A stretch of DNA of 64,000 bases from Peterkaempfera sp044755465 (GCF_044755465.1 NZ_JBIVRB010000001.1:1612001-1676000), one strand, 5' to 3'; counted from the stretch's first letter, positions 16,401-24,734 are shown. The notes: generated from the sequence alone by a model not told the origin. A program made the numbers and translations.

Positions 16401-17225
16401 GTCGGGCTTGGGCTTCATCGCGAAGCCCGCGCCGATCAGCGCCCGCTCCATGGAGACGTCCTCCTTGGCGAGGGAGAACTGCTGGAGCGCGCGGGTGCTC
16501 TCGATCAGCTTGGAGTTGCTGGAGGTGAGCGCCAGCTCCTGGCTGATCGCGATCAGGCCCGAGATCACCGAGTCGTAGCCGGTGATGGTGGACTGGAGGT
16601 TGGTGGGCTGCTTGTACGCCGAGTCACGCAGCGTGGCCAGCCGGCTGACGGCGTTGGTGACCTGGGCGATGGCCGCCGAGCCGCCGGGCAGGTCCAGCGA
16701 CTCGAAGTCCTTCGCGGACACCAGGAAGGAGTGGTAGATGGTGTCGGTGTCATGACGTGCCGCCAGCACGTCGTCGTCGTCGCGGTTGCCCTGGACCAGC
16801 GGCCCCGCGCTGATGTCGCGTTCGGTCTGGATGGCGTCGGAGACGGCGGTGGCCCGAGAGGCCAGGGTGCTCAAGGCGGTCATCTGCTCGAGCTGGTGCG
16901 CGTTCTGGAGCGAGGTCTGGATGCGCAGGCCACCCAGGACCAGGGCGGCCAGCACGGGCAGCACCAGCAGGGCGATCAGCCGGGTCCGGATGCGCCAGTT
17001 GCGCAGCGCCAGTCGGCGCAGACCGGTGGCCTTGCGCCGGGCCTTGGCCCGCTCCAGGCGTGCCCGGGTCTTCGCCCGGCGGCTCTGGTCGCCGCTGTCC
17101 GCGTCGGGGGCGGTCCCTGCTCCCCCCGGTGCGGCCTTCGGATCTGCCTGCTGGGAGGCGGCTGCGGGCTCGCGCTCCTCCGGGTCGCCTGCGGCGCCGC
17201 TACCCCTTTTGAAACGTCCCTGCAC
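13482..17225 (-). CDS. cvnA: Conservon sensor histidine kinase-like protein CvnA (second conservon)
   Basis: 1247 residues, starting with GTG at 17225 (MQGRFKRG), with AGAGG 10-14 nt upstream. An N-terminal basic segment is followed by a transmembrane helix (LIALLVLPVLAALVLGGL, about residue 83-100), a sensor domain quite different from the first CvnA, a second helix (VLIAFVLIVAVAGAALVA), HAMP, the same AEQALLRGNINAMFTNLSRR linker, HATPase_c (LLAELLENATSFSS, DTGIGLS) and a long tail rich in Gln, Pro, Gly with GMQQ and GQAQQHGQ repeats. The sensor differs while the output parts match, so the two conservons probably read different signals. Confidence 0.92.
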   Translation of the reverse strand: MQGRFKRGSGAAGDPEEREPAAASQQADPKAAPGGAGTAPDADSGDQSRRAKTRARLERAKARRKATGLRRLALRNWRIRTRLIALLVLPVLAALVLGGLRIQTSLQNAHQLEQMTALSTLASRATAVSDAIQTERDISAGPLVQGNRDDDDVLAARHDTDTIYHSFLVSAKDFESLDLPGGSAAIAQVTNAVSRLATLRDSAYKQPTNLQSTITGYDSVISGLIAISQELALTSSNSKLIESTRALQQFSLAKEDVSMERALIGAGFAMKPKPDLSSSDETFGANLISNVDSSLTTFSAIYGADRAEALLAPLSLNAEVKISDSYASQVLTPNGINQVKPMTYLDWYSTSKAKMTLMHGIETRLLEELQAQASELRSEAQTETIISSVLIAFVLIVAVAGAALVARSMVRSLTRLQEAAEDVAERRLPELVKTLSEADPHDVDVTVAKVGVDSTDEIGHVAHAFDMVHSEAVRLAAEQALLRGNINAMFTNLSRRSQGLIQRQLSLISELESREADPDQLASLFKLDHLATRMRRNGENLLVLAGEDPGRRWTRPVPLVDVLRAAASEVEQYERIELASVPSADVAGRVVNDLVHLLAELLENATSFSSPQTRVRVTGHALPDGRVLVEIHDTGIGLSPDDLADINERLANPPVVDVSVSRRMGLFVVGRLSLRHGIRIQLRPSDSGGTTALVMLPVDVTNVADRRGGRGAASGRQQRSAGPTPRQRAVPGADAAAGALGKGARPEIGAGGQGAPGQTGSGLPSRGQQLPPTGPGNPNIPGPGNPGGRNPGDRAAEPGRRRQQDGPAQRPQQPMPAAELPTGDGAWAGEHTQHAAAGPDPRGGQGQQHGQAQQHGQAQQHGQHGQQHAPQQGLPGRGQEAERPARGFAPQPTGPNPGGPNAGGPNPISPEQPRPQPAEALDSTVQFARPHYEAEIDPRDPLGLGPVPPAPQPPSPQLPAPVQPQQGHPQHHQQQGVRGQGVPDQGVRADRPNAPQQPMALPPGGDTDPLTRPMSAEAVQQSAGDAGSPIFAAMESNWFRTGAAGRMRAVQVNPERNASAPAPQAPQEQQEPSRNLFQPGPATPQRRSAAQAPQPGAQQSGMQQPGMQQSGMQQQPTIQSGMQQPGMQQDPSAAGAPWRSSANDERWRRAEQVREPASDGITPSGLPRRVPRANLVSGTAEQAPLGGPQVSRAPEEVRGRLTNLRRGIQQGRRAGASEPPQARPGGYPNNGTDAFGNGAYGPDHQER

Positions 17226-17382
17226 TAGCGTCGCAACCTCTGGACCAGGCGTCCCCCGCGCTGCCGCGGCGGGACGGTGTCGAGTTTCGAATCCGCAACC
17301 CGGATCGTCCGGGTCTGCCCGGGACCGCCGTGTCGGCCCCCGCGCTGCTCAGCGCTCCGAAGGCTGCGCCTCCGGCGGTCCG

Positions 17383-17396
17383 TGGAATTCCAGCAC
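17383..17396 (-). promoter_or_regulatory. Shared cvnA upstream motif, copy 2
   Basis: Minus strand GTGCTGGAATTCCA, 158 nt before the second cvnA start, with a TTGTT 19 nt further upstream. It differs from copy 1 by one base. GGAATTCC inside it is palindromic. Confidence 0.45.
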
Positions 17397-17631
17397 AGCG
17401 GGGGATCTCCAACAAGGGGCGTCACTGGGCCTTCACCCTGGCTACGCTCCGCTGGCCGGTATTCACGGTCTGTGTGCCACGGCCGCTGGAATACTGCATC
17501 TTTCGGACACGTGGCTGTCGTAGCTTATGCGACGCGGCGGGGGTGCCCGGAGGGAAATGTCGGGACTGTGCCCGATGCCGGGAAATCGAAGGGGACTCGA
17601 ATGCCCGGATTGTCGCTTTCTGTAATCAAAT

Positions 17632-17647
17632 TGTGACCAAAATCACA
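17632..17647. promoter_or_regulatory. Perfect CRP/FNR-type palindrome
   Basis: TGTGA-CCAAAA-TCACA, exactly the TGTGA-N6-TCACA consensus of CRP-family regulators. It overlaps the -35 of the weak plus-strand promoter candidate and lies 179 bp before the small gene at 17826. Streptomyces has a Crp protein with a similar binding sequence, so Crp is the natural candidate. The target could also be the divergent conservon. Confidence 0.6.
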
Positions 17648-17825
17648 GGCTGCGATGTAGCCTCGCTCACGGTGCCTGTGGAAGAAGATCCCTACCCTGG
17701 CCACGTGCAGGGACCTCCGGGGCGGGAGCGATGTCGGTGGCAGGCGGGCGCCTCCCGGTGTCCTGCCCCGTTCTGCGGGCCCTGACACCACCGGCTGCCA
17801 GATCCATGACAACTAGGGGTCACAC

Positions 17826-18014
17826 GTGTCCACGAAGTCCACGCTGAGCTTCCGTCCGACGGCCAACCCGCGGCGGACCACCCTCGCCTCGCTGGAGGGT
17901 TTCCAGACGCTGCCCGCCCGCGACGACGAGACCGCCGAGCCGGCGCCGCTGCCCCGCAGCACCGCCAACCCGCGCCGCACCGTGCTGATGCAGCTGCCCG
18001 TCCGCGAGGGCTGA
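17826..18014 (+). CDS. Small protein with duplicated ANPRRT motif, function unknown
   Basis: 62 residues from GTG 17826, preceded by AGGGG at 17815-17819. The motif [PS]TANPRRT[TV]L occurs twice, at about residues 11-20 and 44-53, separated by an acidic linker (ARDDETAEPAP). No membrane segment, signal peptide or cysteine is present. The protein is predicted mostly unstructured with basic clusters at each repeat, which would suit nucleic acid or protein docking; this is inference. Third codon positions are G/C-rich, supporting that it is a real gene. It stands alone, 129 bp before the FAH-family gene. Confidence 0.65.
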   Translation: MSTKSTLSFRPTANPRRTTLASLEGFQTLPARDDETAEPAPLPRSTANPRRTVLMQLPVREG

Positions 18015-18143
18015 GCCGCCCGGGGCGGGGGCGCCCCGGCGCCCCCGCCCCCGTCGTCCGCTCCGTCGCGCCGCGCTGCGGCCACGGGTGCCGCGATAGC
18101 CTGGGGAGACGATCAGCCGTCGACCAGAGGGACAGAGCCACCC

Positions 18144-18926
18144 GTGCGCATCGCCAGATTCTCCATCGACGGGAACGTCTCCTTCGGCGTGATCGAGGGC
18201 GACGTCAACCAGCCGGAATCCCTCTACGTACACGCCCTGGCCGGTCACCCGTTCGGCCCACCGCAGCCCACCGGCGAGCGGCACCGGCTGTCCGACGTCC
18301 GGCTGCTCACCCCGATGCTGCCCAACAAGATCGTCGCGGTCGGCCGCAACTACGCGGCGCACGCGGCGGAGTTGGGCAACCAGGTGCCCGAGGTCCCGCT
18401 GACCTTCTTCAAGCCCTCCACCGCGGTGATCGGCCCCACCGAGTCCATCGCCTACCCGCCGTTCTCCTCCGATGTGCAGTACGAGGCGGAGCTGGCCGTG
18501 GTCATCGGCCGGATGTGCCGTGAGGTGCCGGCCCAGCGGGTGCCCGAGGTGGTCTTCGGCTACACCTGCGCCAATGACGTGACCGCCCGCGACGTGCAGC
18601 AGCGCGAGGGCCAGTGGGCGCGGGCGAAGGGGTTCGACACCTCCTGCCCGCTCGGCCCCTGGATCGAGACCGACCTCGACCCCGCCGACCTGGCCGTCAC
18701 CTGCACCGTCAACGGCGAGCTCAGGCAGGCGGGGCGCACCTCCCAGATGGTGCGCTCGGTGGCCGACCTGATCGTCCACATCTCCGAGGCGATGACCCTG
18801 CTCCCGGGCGACGTCATCCTCACCGGCACCCCGGCGGGTGTGGGCCCCCTCCACGTCGGCGACGAGGTCGCCGTCTCCATCGAAGGCATCGGCACTCTCA
18901 CCAACAAGGTGATCAAGCGTGGTTAA
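18144..18926 (+). CDS. Fumarylacetoacetate hydrolase family protein
   Basis: 260 residues, starting GTG 18144 (MRIARFSID), with GAGGGA upstream. The FAH fold is clear: the NYAAHAAELG segment, FFKPSTAVIGP, the metal-binding acidic triad region (YEAELAVVIGR, then DVTARDVQQREGQW), and the LLPGDVILTGTPAGVGP signature near the C-terminus. The family includes 2-hydroxyhepta-2,4-diene-1,7-dioate isomerases and acylpyruvate hydrolases; substrate cannot be read from the sequence. It overlaps gltX by 8 bp, so both genes are probably translated from one message. Confidence 0.88.
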   Translation: MRIARFSIDGNVSFGVIEGDVNQPESLYVHALAGHPFGPPQPTGERHRLSDVRLLTPMLPNKIVAVGRNYAAHAAELGNQVPEVPLTFFKPSTAVIGPTESIAYPPFSSDVQYEAELAVVIGRMCREVPAQRVPEVVFGYTCANDVTARDVQQREGQWARAKGFDTSCPLGPWIETDLDPADLAVTCTVNGELRQAGRTSQMVRSVADLIVHISEAMTLLPGDVILTGTPAGVGPLHVGDEVAVSIEGIGTLTNKVIKRG

Positions 18927-20430
18927 TGCAACCCCGGACCCGACCGTCCGGGTCCGCTTCTGTCCCTCCCCGACCGGCAACCCGCATGTCGGGCTGGTCC
19001 GCACCGCCCTGTTCAACTGGGCGTTCGCCCGGCACAACGGCGGCACCCTGGTCTTCCGGATCGAGGACACCGACGCGGCCCGCGACTCTGAGGAGTCGTA
19101 CCAGCAGCTGCTGGAGGCCATGCGCTGGCTGGGCTTCGACTGGGACGAGGGCCCCGAGGTGGGCGGCCCGCACACGCCCTACCGGCAGTCGCAGCGGATG
19201 GACGTCTACGCCGACGTCGCCCGCCGGCTGCGCGAGGCCGGCCACGCGTACGAGTGCTTCTGTAGCACCGAGGAGCTGGACGCCCGCCGCGACGCGGCCC
19301 GCGCCGCCGGCCGCCCCTCCGGCTACGACGGCCACTGCCGCGACCTGACCGAGGCCCAGCAGGCCGCCTACCGGGCCGAGGGCCGCAAGCCCATCGTGCG
19401 CTTCCGGATGCCGGACACCACCATCACCTTCCAGGACCTGGTGCGCGGCGAGCTCACCTTCGAGCCGGAGCACGTGCCCGACTACGGCATCGTGCGCGCC
19501 AACGGCGCCCCGCTCTACACCCTGGTCAACCCGGTGGACGACGCCCTGATGGGCATCACCCATGTGCTGCGCGGCGAGGACCTGCTCTCCTCGACGCCCC
19601 GTCAGATCGCGCTGTACGCGGCACTCGGTGAGATCGGCGTCGGCAGCGGCACCGCCCCGCACTTCGGCCACCTGCCGTACGTCATGGGCGAGGGCAACAA
19701 GAAGCTCTCCAAGCGCGACCCGCAGGCATCGCTCAACCTCTACCGCGAGCGGGGCTTCCTCCCCGAGGGGCTGCTCAACTACCTGGCGCTGCTGGGCTGG
19801 TCGCTCGCGGAGGACCGCGACCTGTTCTCCATGGCGGAGCTGGTCGAGGCGTTCGACATCTCCAAGGTGAACGCCAACCCGGCGCGCTTCGACCTGAAGA
19901 AGGCCGAGGCGATCAACGCCCACCACCTGCGGGAGCTGCCCGCCGACGAGTTCGCCCGCCGGCTGGTGCCGTTCCTCCAGGCGGCCGGGCTGCTGCCCGC
20001 CGAGCCGACCGCCGAGCAGCTGGCGCTGCTGGGCCGCGCCGCGCCGCTGACCCAGGAGCGGATGGTGGTGCTCGGTGAGGTCGTCGGGATGCTGGGCTTC
20101 CTCTTCGCCACCCCGGCCGACTTCGCGGTCGACCCGGCCGACGCGCAGAAGGTGCTCACCGCCGACGCCCGCCCGGTGCTGACGGCCGGTGTCGCGGCGC
20201 TGGAGGGGCTGGCGGACTTCACCCCGGAGCCCATCCAGGCCGCGCTGCGCGAGGCGCTGGTGGAGGGGCTGGGCATCAAGCCCAAGTTCGCCTTCACCCC
20301 GCTGCGGGTGGCGATCACCGGCCGCCGGGTCTCGCCGCCGCTGTTCGAGTCCATGGAGCTGCTGGGCCGTGAGGAGACCCTGCGCCGGCTGCGGGCCGCG
20401 CTGGAGCTGATCCCGGCCGACGCGGGCTGA
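18919..20430 (+). CDS. gltX: Glutamyl-tRNA synthetase
   Basis: Attaches glutamate to tRNA-Glu. In bacteria lacking a glutaminyl-tRNA synthetase the enzyme also loads tRNA-Gln for later amidation. 503 residues. Class I signatures: PSPTGNPHVGLVRTALFNW (HIGH region, about residues 16-34) and KKLSKRD (KMSKS region, about 259-265). The GTG at 18919 lies inside the end of the FAH-family gene. A perfect hairpin ends the gene. The tRNA-Glu and tRNA-Gln genes follow directly, a meaningful placement. Confidence 0.95.
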   Translation: MVNATPDPTVRVRFCPSPTGNPHVGLVRTALFNWAFARHNGGTLVFRIEDTDAARDSEESYQQLLEAMRWLGFDWDEGPEVGGPHTPYRQSQRMDVYADVARRLREAGHAYECFCSTEELDARRDAARAAGRPSGYDGHCRDLTEAQQAAYRAEGRKPIVRFRMPDTTITFQDLVRGELTFEPEHVPDYGIVRANGAPLYTLVNPVDDALMGITHVLRGEDLLSSTPRQIALYAALGEIGVGSGTAPHFGHLPYVMGEGNKKLSKRDPQASLNLYRERGFLPEGLLNYLALLGWSLAEDRDLFSMAELVEAFDISKVNANPARFDLKKAEAINAHHLRELPADEFARRLVPFLQAAGLLPAEPTAEQLALLGRAAPLTQERMVVLGEVVGMLGFLFATPADFAVDPADAQKVLTADARPVLTAGVAALEGLADFTPEPIQAALREALVEGLGIKPKFAFTPLRVAITGRRVSPPLFESMELLGREETLRRLRAALELIPADAG

Positions 20431-20458
20431 CCGGCGCGCCCGACCTCCCGCACCGTTT

Positions 20459-20490
20459 GCAGGGCCCGCTCGTCACCGAGCGGGCCCTGC
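20459..20490 (+). terminator. gltX terminator
   Basis: GCAGGGCCCGCTCG (20459-20472) and its perfect complement at 20477-20490, loop TCAC. Confidence 0.85.
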
Positions 20491-20648
20491 GCCGTTCCCC
20501 GGCCGTTCCCCGGCCGTGGCGGGCCCTGCCACCGGCTGCGCCGCCCCGGGCGGCGCGCGGCGTACCGGATCTGGCCGGATCGGGTCGCCACGGGGCGCCC
20601 GGCAGCCGTACGCTCGCGACTCCGGCCGCGCTGCCACGCCTTATCGAT

Positions 20649-20678
20649 TTGGGAGCCGCGCCGGGCATCGGGTAATGT
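20649..20678 (+). promoter_or_regulatory. Promoter of the tRNA cluster
   Basis: TTGGGA (20649-20654), 18-nt spacer, TAATGT (20673-20678): a good housekeeping-sigma promoter 83 bp before the first tRNA. Confidence 0.6.
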
Positions 20679-20760
20679 TCTTCCTGCGCCGCCCGGGAAG
20701 GACCGCAAGGACCGACCAGGAGGCGCAAGCCAAGCGAAGCTCCCACCGGGAGTCGAGCGA

Positions 20761-20832
20761 TGGGGTATGGGGTAATTGGCAGCCCGACGGATTCTGGCTC
20801 CGTTAGTCTAGGTTCGAGTCCTGGTACCCCAG
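20761..20832 (+). tRNA. tRNA-Gln (CTG), copy 1
   Basis: 72 nt. The acceptor arms TGGGGTA and TACCCCA pair, and G is the discriminator. Anticodon stem ACGGA/TCCGT encloses the loop TTCTGGC with anticodon CTG. The T arm contains GGTTCGAGTCC. The 3' CCA is not encoded. Confidence 0.95.
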
Positions 20833-20904
20833 CGAGAGTTCTCGCTGGTCACGGCCCTCCGGTCACCGGAGGGCCGGGCCATGAGCGCTCCACCTCAAGA
20901 TCAA

Positions 20905-20977
20905 GCCCCCGTTGTGTAGCGGCCTAGCACGCCGCCCTCTCAAGGCGGTAGCGCCGGTTCGAATCCGGTCGGGGGTA
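20905..20977 (+). tRNA. tRNA-Glu (CTC), copy 1
   Basis: 73 nt. Acceptor arms start GCCCCCG; anticodon stem CCGCC/GGCGG encloses the loop CTCTCAA with anticodon CTC. T-loop GGTTCGAATCC. No CCA encoded. Confidence 0.95.
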
Positions 20978-21024
20978 CTCTTGAGACTTCCGCTCCGGTC
21001 CGCCGGTGCGGTGGATCTGGTCCC

Positions 21025-21097
21025 GCCCCCGTTGTGTAGCGGCCTAGCACGCTGCCCTCTCAAGGCAGTAGCGCCGGTTCGAATCCGGTCGGGGGTA
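21025..21097 (+). tRNA. tRNA-Glu (CTC), copy 2
   Basis: 73 nt, identical to copy 1 except for a compensated change in the anticodon stem (CTGCC/GGCAG). It is the only tRNA here followed directly by CCA (21098-21100). Confidence 0.95.
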
Positions 21098-21111
21098 CCA
21101 GACCAGTTCAA

Positions 21112-21184
21112 GCCCCCGTTGTGTAGCGGCCTAGCACGCCGCCCTCTCAAGGCGGTAGCGCCGGTTCGAATCCGGTCGGGGGTA
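21112..21184 (+). tRNA. tRNA-Glu (CTC), copy 3
   Basis: 73 nt, same sequence as copy 1. It ends only 4 nt before the second tRNA-Gln, so the cluster is processed from one precursor. Confidence 0.95.
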
Positions 21185-21188
21185 CTGA

Positions 21189-21260
21189 TGGGGTATGGGG
21201 TAATTGGCAGCCCGACGGATTCTGGCTCCGTTAGTCTAGGTTCGAGTCCTGGTACCCCAG
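21189..21260 (+). tRNA. tRNA-Gln (CTG), copy 2
   Basis: 72 nt, identical to copy 1. It closes the Gln-Glu-Glu-Glu-Gln cluster. No CCA encoded. Confidence 0.95.
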
Positions 21261-21287
21261 CGATGAATTTCGCTGGACGCAAGCAAC

Positions 21288-21318
21288 AGAAGTCCCCCGG
21301 CAGCGCCGGGGGACTTCT
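21288..21318 (+). terminator. Terminator of the tRNA cluster
   Basis: AGAAGTCCCCCGGC (21288-21301), loop AGC, perfect complement at 21305-21318, then GCTTTTC. Confidence 0.85.
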
Positions 21319-21347
21319 GCTTTTCCCGGGGATTGCGGGAACGCGCG

Positions 21348-21382
21348 TCGCCCCGGAATCCACGCGGGGGATTCCGGGGCGA
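21348..21382 (-). terminator. ndgR terminator
   Basis: TCGCCCCGGAATCC (21348-21361) and its perfect complement 21369-21382, 7 nt beyond the ndgR stop on the minus strand. It faces the tRNA terminator. Confidence 0.8.
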
Positions 21383-21389
21383 CGGGGGG

Positions 21390-22103
21390 TCAGCTGCGGC
21401 GCAGCGCGTCGGTGAGCCGGCCGGCGGCCTCGATGATGGCCTGGGCGTGCATCCGGCCCGGGTGGCGGGTCAGCCGCTCGATCGGGCCGGAGACGGAGAC
21501 CGCCGCCACCACCCGGTTGGACGGGCCGCGGACCGGCGCCGAGACGGACGCCACGCCCGGCTCCCGCTCCCCGATGGACTGGGCCCAGCCACGGCGCCGT
21601 ACGCCGGAGAGCGCGGTGGCGGTGAAGCGGGCACCCTGCAAACCCCGGTGCAGCCGCTCCGGCTCCTCCCAGGCCAGCAGCACCTGTGCGGCGGAGCCCG
21701 CCTTCATCGGCAGGGTGCTGCCCACCGGGACGGTGTCCCGCAGGCCGGAGAGCCGCTCGGCGGCCGCCACGCAGATCCGCATGTCGCCCTGGCGGCGGTA
21801 GAGCTGGGCACTCTCACCGGTCACGTCGCGCAGATGCGTCAGCACCGGCCCGGCGGTGGCCAGCAGCCGGTCCTCGCCCGCCGCCGCCGCCAGTTCGGCC
21901 AGTCGCGGTCCCAGGATGAAGCGCCCCTGCATGTCCCGGGTGACCAGGCGGTGATGCTCGAGCGCGACCGCCAGGCGGTGCGCGGTGGGTCGTGCCAGTC
22001 CGGTGGCGGCGACGAGTCCGGCCAGAGTGGCGGGGCCGGACTCCAGAGCGCTCAGCACCAGAGCCGCCTTGTCGAGAACGCCGACGCCGCTAGAGTTGTC
22101 CAT
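21390..22103 (-). CDS. ndgR: IclR-family regulator NdgR
   Basis: 237 residues. N-terminal winged helix (LVAATGLARPTAHRLAVALE, about residues 29-48) and a C-terminal IclR effector domain (PVGSTLPMKAGSAAQVLLAW; SVSAPVRGPSNRVVAAVSVSGP). Divergent placement from leuCD identifies it as the conserved actinobacterial leuCD regulator, called NdgR in Streptomyces and LtbR in Corynebacterium, which responds to amino acid supply. The start at ATG 22103 coincides with the expected transcription start of the promoter at 22110-22138, so the message may be leaderless. Confidence 0.93.
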   Translation of the reverse strand: MDNSSGVGVLDKAALVLSALESGPATLAGLVAATGLARPTAHRLAVALEHHRLVTRDMQGRFILGPRLAELAAAAGEDRLLATAGPVLTHLRDVTGESAQLYRRQGDMRICVAAAERLSGLRDTVPVGSTLPMKAGSAAQVLLAWEEPERLHRGLQGARFTATALSGVRRRGWAQSIGEREPGVASVSAPVRGPSNRVVAAVSVSGPIERLTRHPGRMHAQAIIEAAGRLTDALRRS

Positions 22104-22109
22104 GCCCTG

Positions 22110-22138
22110 ATATTGCAGTCTCAGATCGCGAGACGCAA
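22110..22138 (-). promoter_or_regulatory. ndgR promoter with overlapping operator
   Basis: Minus strand: TTGCGT (22138-22133), 17-nt spacer, CAATAT (22115-22110), placing transcription start near 22103, the A of the ndgR ATG. An inverted repeat covers it: TTGC-A-GTCTC (22113-22122) against GAGAC-GCAA (22130-22138), perfect apart from one extra base. The overlap suggests autorepression and joint control of leuCD. Confidence 0.55.
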
Positions 22139-22264
22139 GTTCATTATCCCGGGATCTCCGTCACTCTTGGGGAGGCAGCCCGGAATCGTCGGCGTACAGG
22201 TGCGGCGGCAGGGCGGCTTCATCACACGAGAAGACCGGCAGTGCGGCCGGTCGGAGGGAAAGCG

Positions 22265-23686
<1,422 letters not shown>

Positions 23687-23691
23687 GACCG

Positions 23692-24288
23692 ATGGAGAAG
23701 TTCACCGACCACACCGGCCGGGCCGTCCCGCTGCGCCGCAGCAACGTCGACACCGACCAGATCATCCCCGCGCACTGGCTGAAGAAGGTCACCCGCAGCG
23801 GCTTCGAGGACGGCCTGTTCGAGGCCTGGCGCAAGGACGAGTCCTTCGTCCTCAACCAGCCGCAGTGGCAGGGCGCCACCGTGCTGGTGGCCGGGCCCGA
23901 CTTCGGCACCGGCTCCTCCCGTGAGCACGCGGTCTGGGCGCTGCAGAACTACGGCTTCAAGGCCGTGATCTCGTCCCGCTTCGCCGACATCTTCCGGGGC
24001 AACTCGCTGAAGAACGGCCTGCTGACGGTGATCCTGCCGCAGGAGACCGTGGAGCGGCTCTGGGCGCTGGTCGAGGCCGACCCGACGGCCGAGGTCACCG
24101 TGGACCTGGAGGCGCGTCAGGTGCGCGCCGAGGGCATCACGGCCGACTTCGAGCTGGACGAGAACGTCCGCTGGCGGCTGCTCAACGGCCTGGACGACAT
24201 CAGCATCACGCTGGCGCAGGAGGACCAGATCGCCGCCTTCGAGGCGACCCGTCCCGCGTTCAAGCCGCGCACCCTGCCAGTCGCCTGA
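23692..24288 (+). CDS. leuD: 3-isopropylmalate dehydratase small subunit
   Basis: 198 residues of the swivelling domain partner of LeuC: SNVDTDQIIPAHWL near the start and GPDFGTGSSREHAVWAL in the middle, followed by SRFADIFRGNSLKNGLL. The start ATG 23692 is 5 bp after leuC. A 17-bp hairpin ends the operon. Confidence 0.95.
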   Translation: MEKFTDHTGRAVPLRRSNVDTDQIIPAHWLKKVTRSGFEDGLFEAWRKDESFVLNQPQWQGATVLVAGPDFGTGSSREHAVWALQNYGFKAVISSRFADIFRGNSLKNGLLTVILPQETVERLWALVEADPTAEVTVDLEARQVRAEGITADFELDENVRWRLLNGLDDISITLAQEDQIAAFEATRPAFKPRTLPVA

Positions 24289-24303
24289 CCGCTGCCGCGC
24301 ACC

Positions 24304-24353
24304 GAAGGCCGGCGGCCCGCTCCCGATCACCTCGGGGCGGGCCGCCGGCCTTC
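24304..24353 (+). terminator. leuCD terminator
   Basis: GAAGGCCGGCGGCCCGC (24304-24320) and perfect complement at 24337-24353. Confidence 0.85.
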
Positions 24354-24425
24354 GCCGTTCCCGGACCCGGACCCGCCGCCGGACCCGCCGCCGGGACAAG
24401 TCGCCCGAGCTGGCACAATCGGAGC

Positions 24426-24689
24426 ATGGAGCGCCGCCCTGAACCCCCGTACGAGAGCGGCGACCCGCAGGAGGCCGCGCTCTACGCCGTGGTGGCCGAG
24501 CGTCTGAAGCAGGCGCACGCCCGAGTGCGTGCGCTGAACGTGTCTGAGGAGACCAGGGTCGCGTTGGTCCGCCGACTGCTCGCGGTGACCGAGTCCGCGA
24601 AGCGGGATCTCCCGGCGGCGGCACGGCGGTTGGGACGCATCGTGGCCGAGCTGGACGCCGGGCGGCTGCCCCCGCCGCCGGGCCGGTGA
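24426..24689 (+). CDS. Conserved small helical protein, function unknown
   Basis: 87 residues, predicted almost all helix: AALYAVVAERLKQAHARVRAL, then a charged segment with SEETRVALVRRLLAVTESAKRDL, ending in a proline-rich tail. No known motif, no membrane segment. The position between leuD and the HU gene is the same in Streptomyces as I recall it, which argues for a real conserved gene. It starts ATG 24426 with a weak ribosome binding site. Confidence 0.7.
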   Translation: MERRPEPPYESGDPQEAALYAVVAERLKQAHARVRALNVSEETRVALVRRLLAVTESAKRDLPAAARRLGRIVAELDAGRLPPPPGR

Positions 24690-24734
24690 CCCGTGAATCC
24701 ACTGCGGCACTAGGGTGATTCGTCCGTTTGGTAA

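Larger units (their letters stand above)
17226..17825. other. Divergent control region between cvnA and the 62-residue gene
   Basis: 600 bp without a credible gene on either strand. Part of it (about 17570-17690) is clearly less GC-rich than its surroundings. It contains the shared cvnA motif on the minus strand, a CRP-type palindrome, and a weak plus-strand promoter candidate (TGACCA 17634-17639, 18-nt spacer, TAGCCT 17658-17663). Confidence 0.6.
20431..20760 (+). other. Region between gltX and the tRNA cluster
   Basis: 330 bp with no gene. It holds the gltX hairpin, a GC-rich filler with a repeated CCGTTCCCCGG, and the tRNA promoter. The untranslated precursor leader of the first tRNA-Gln begins at about 20685. 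Confidence 0.6.

Noticed and set aside
13158..17228. 1356-codon plus-strand frame opposite the second cvnA and cvnB
   Set aside because: Same reason; the beginning is the exact complement of conserved cvnB codons.
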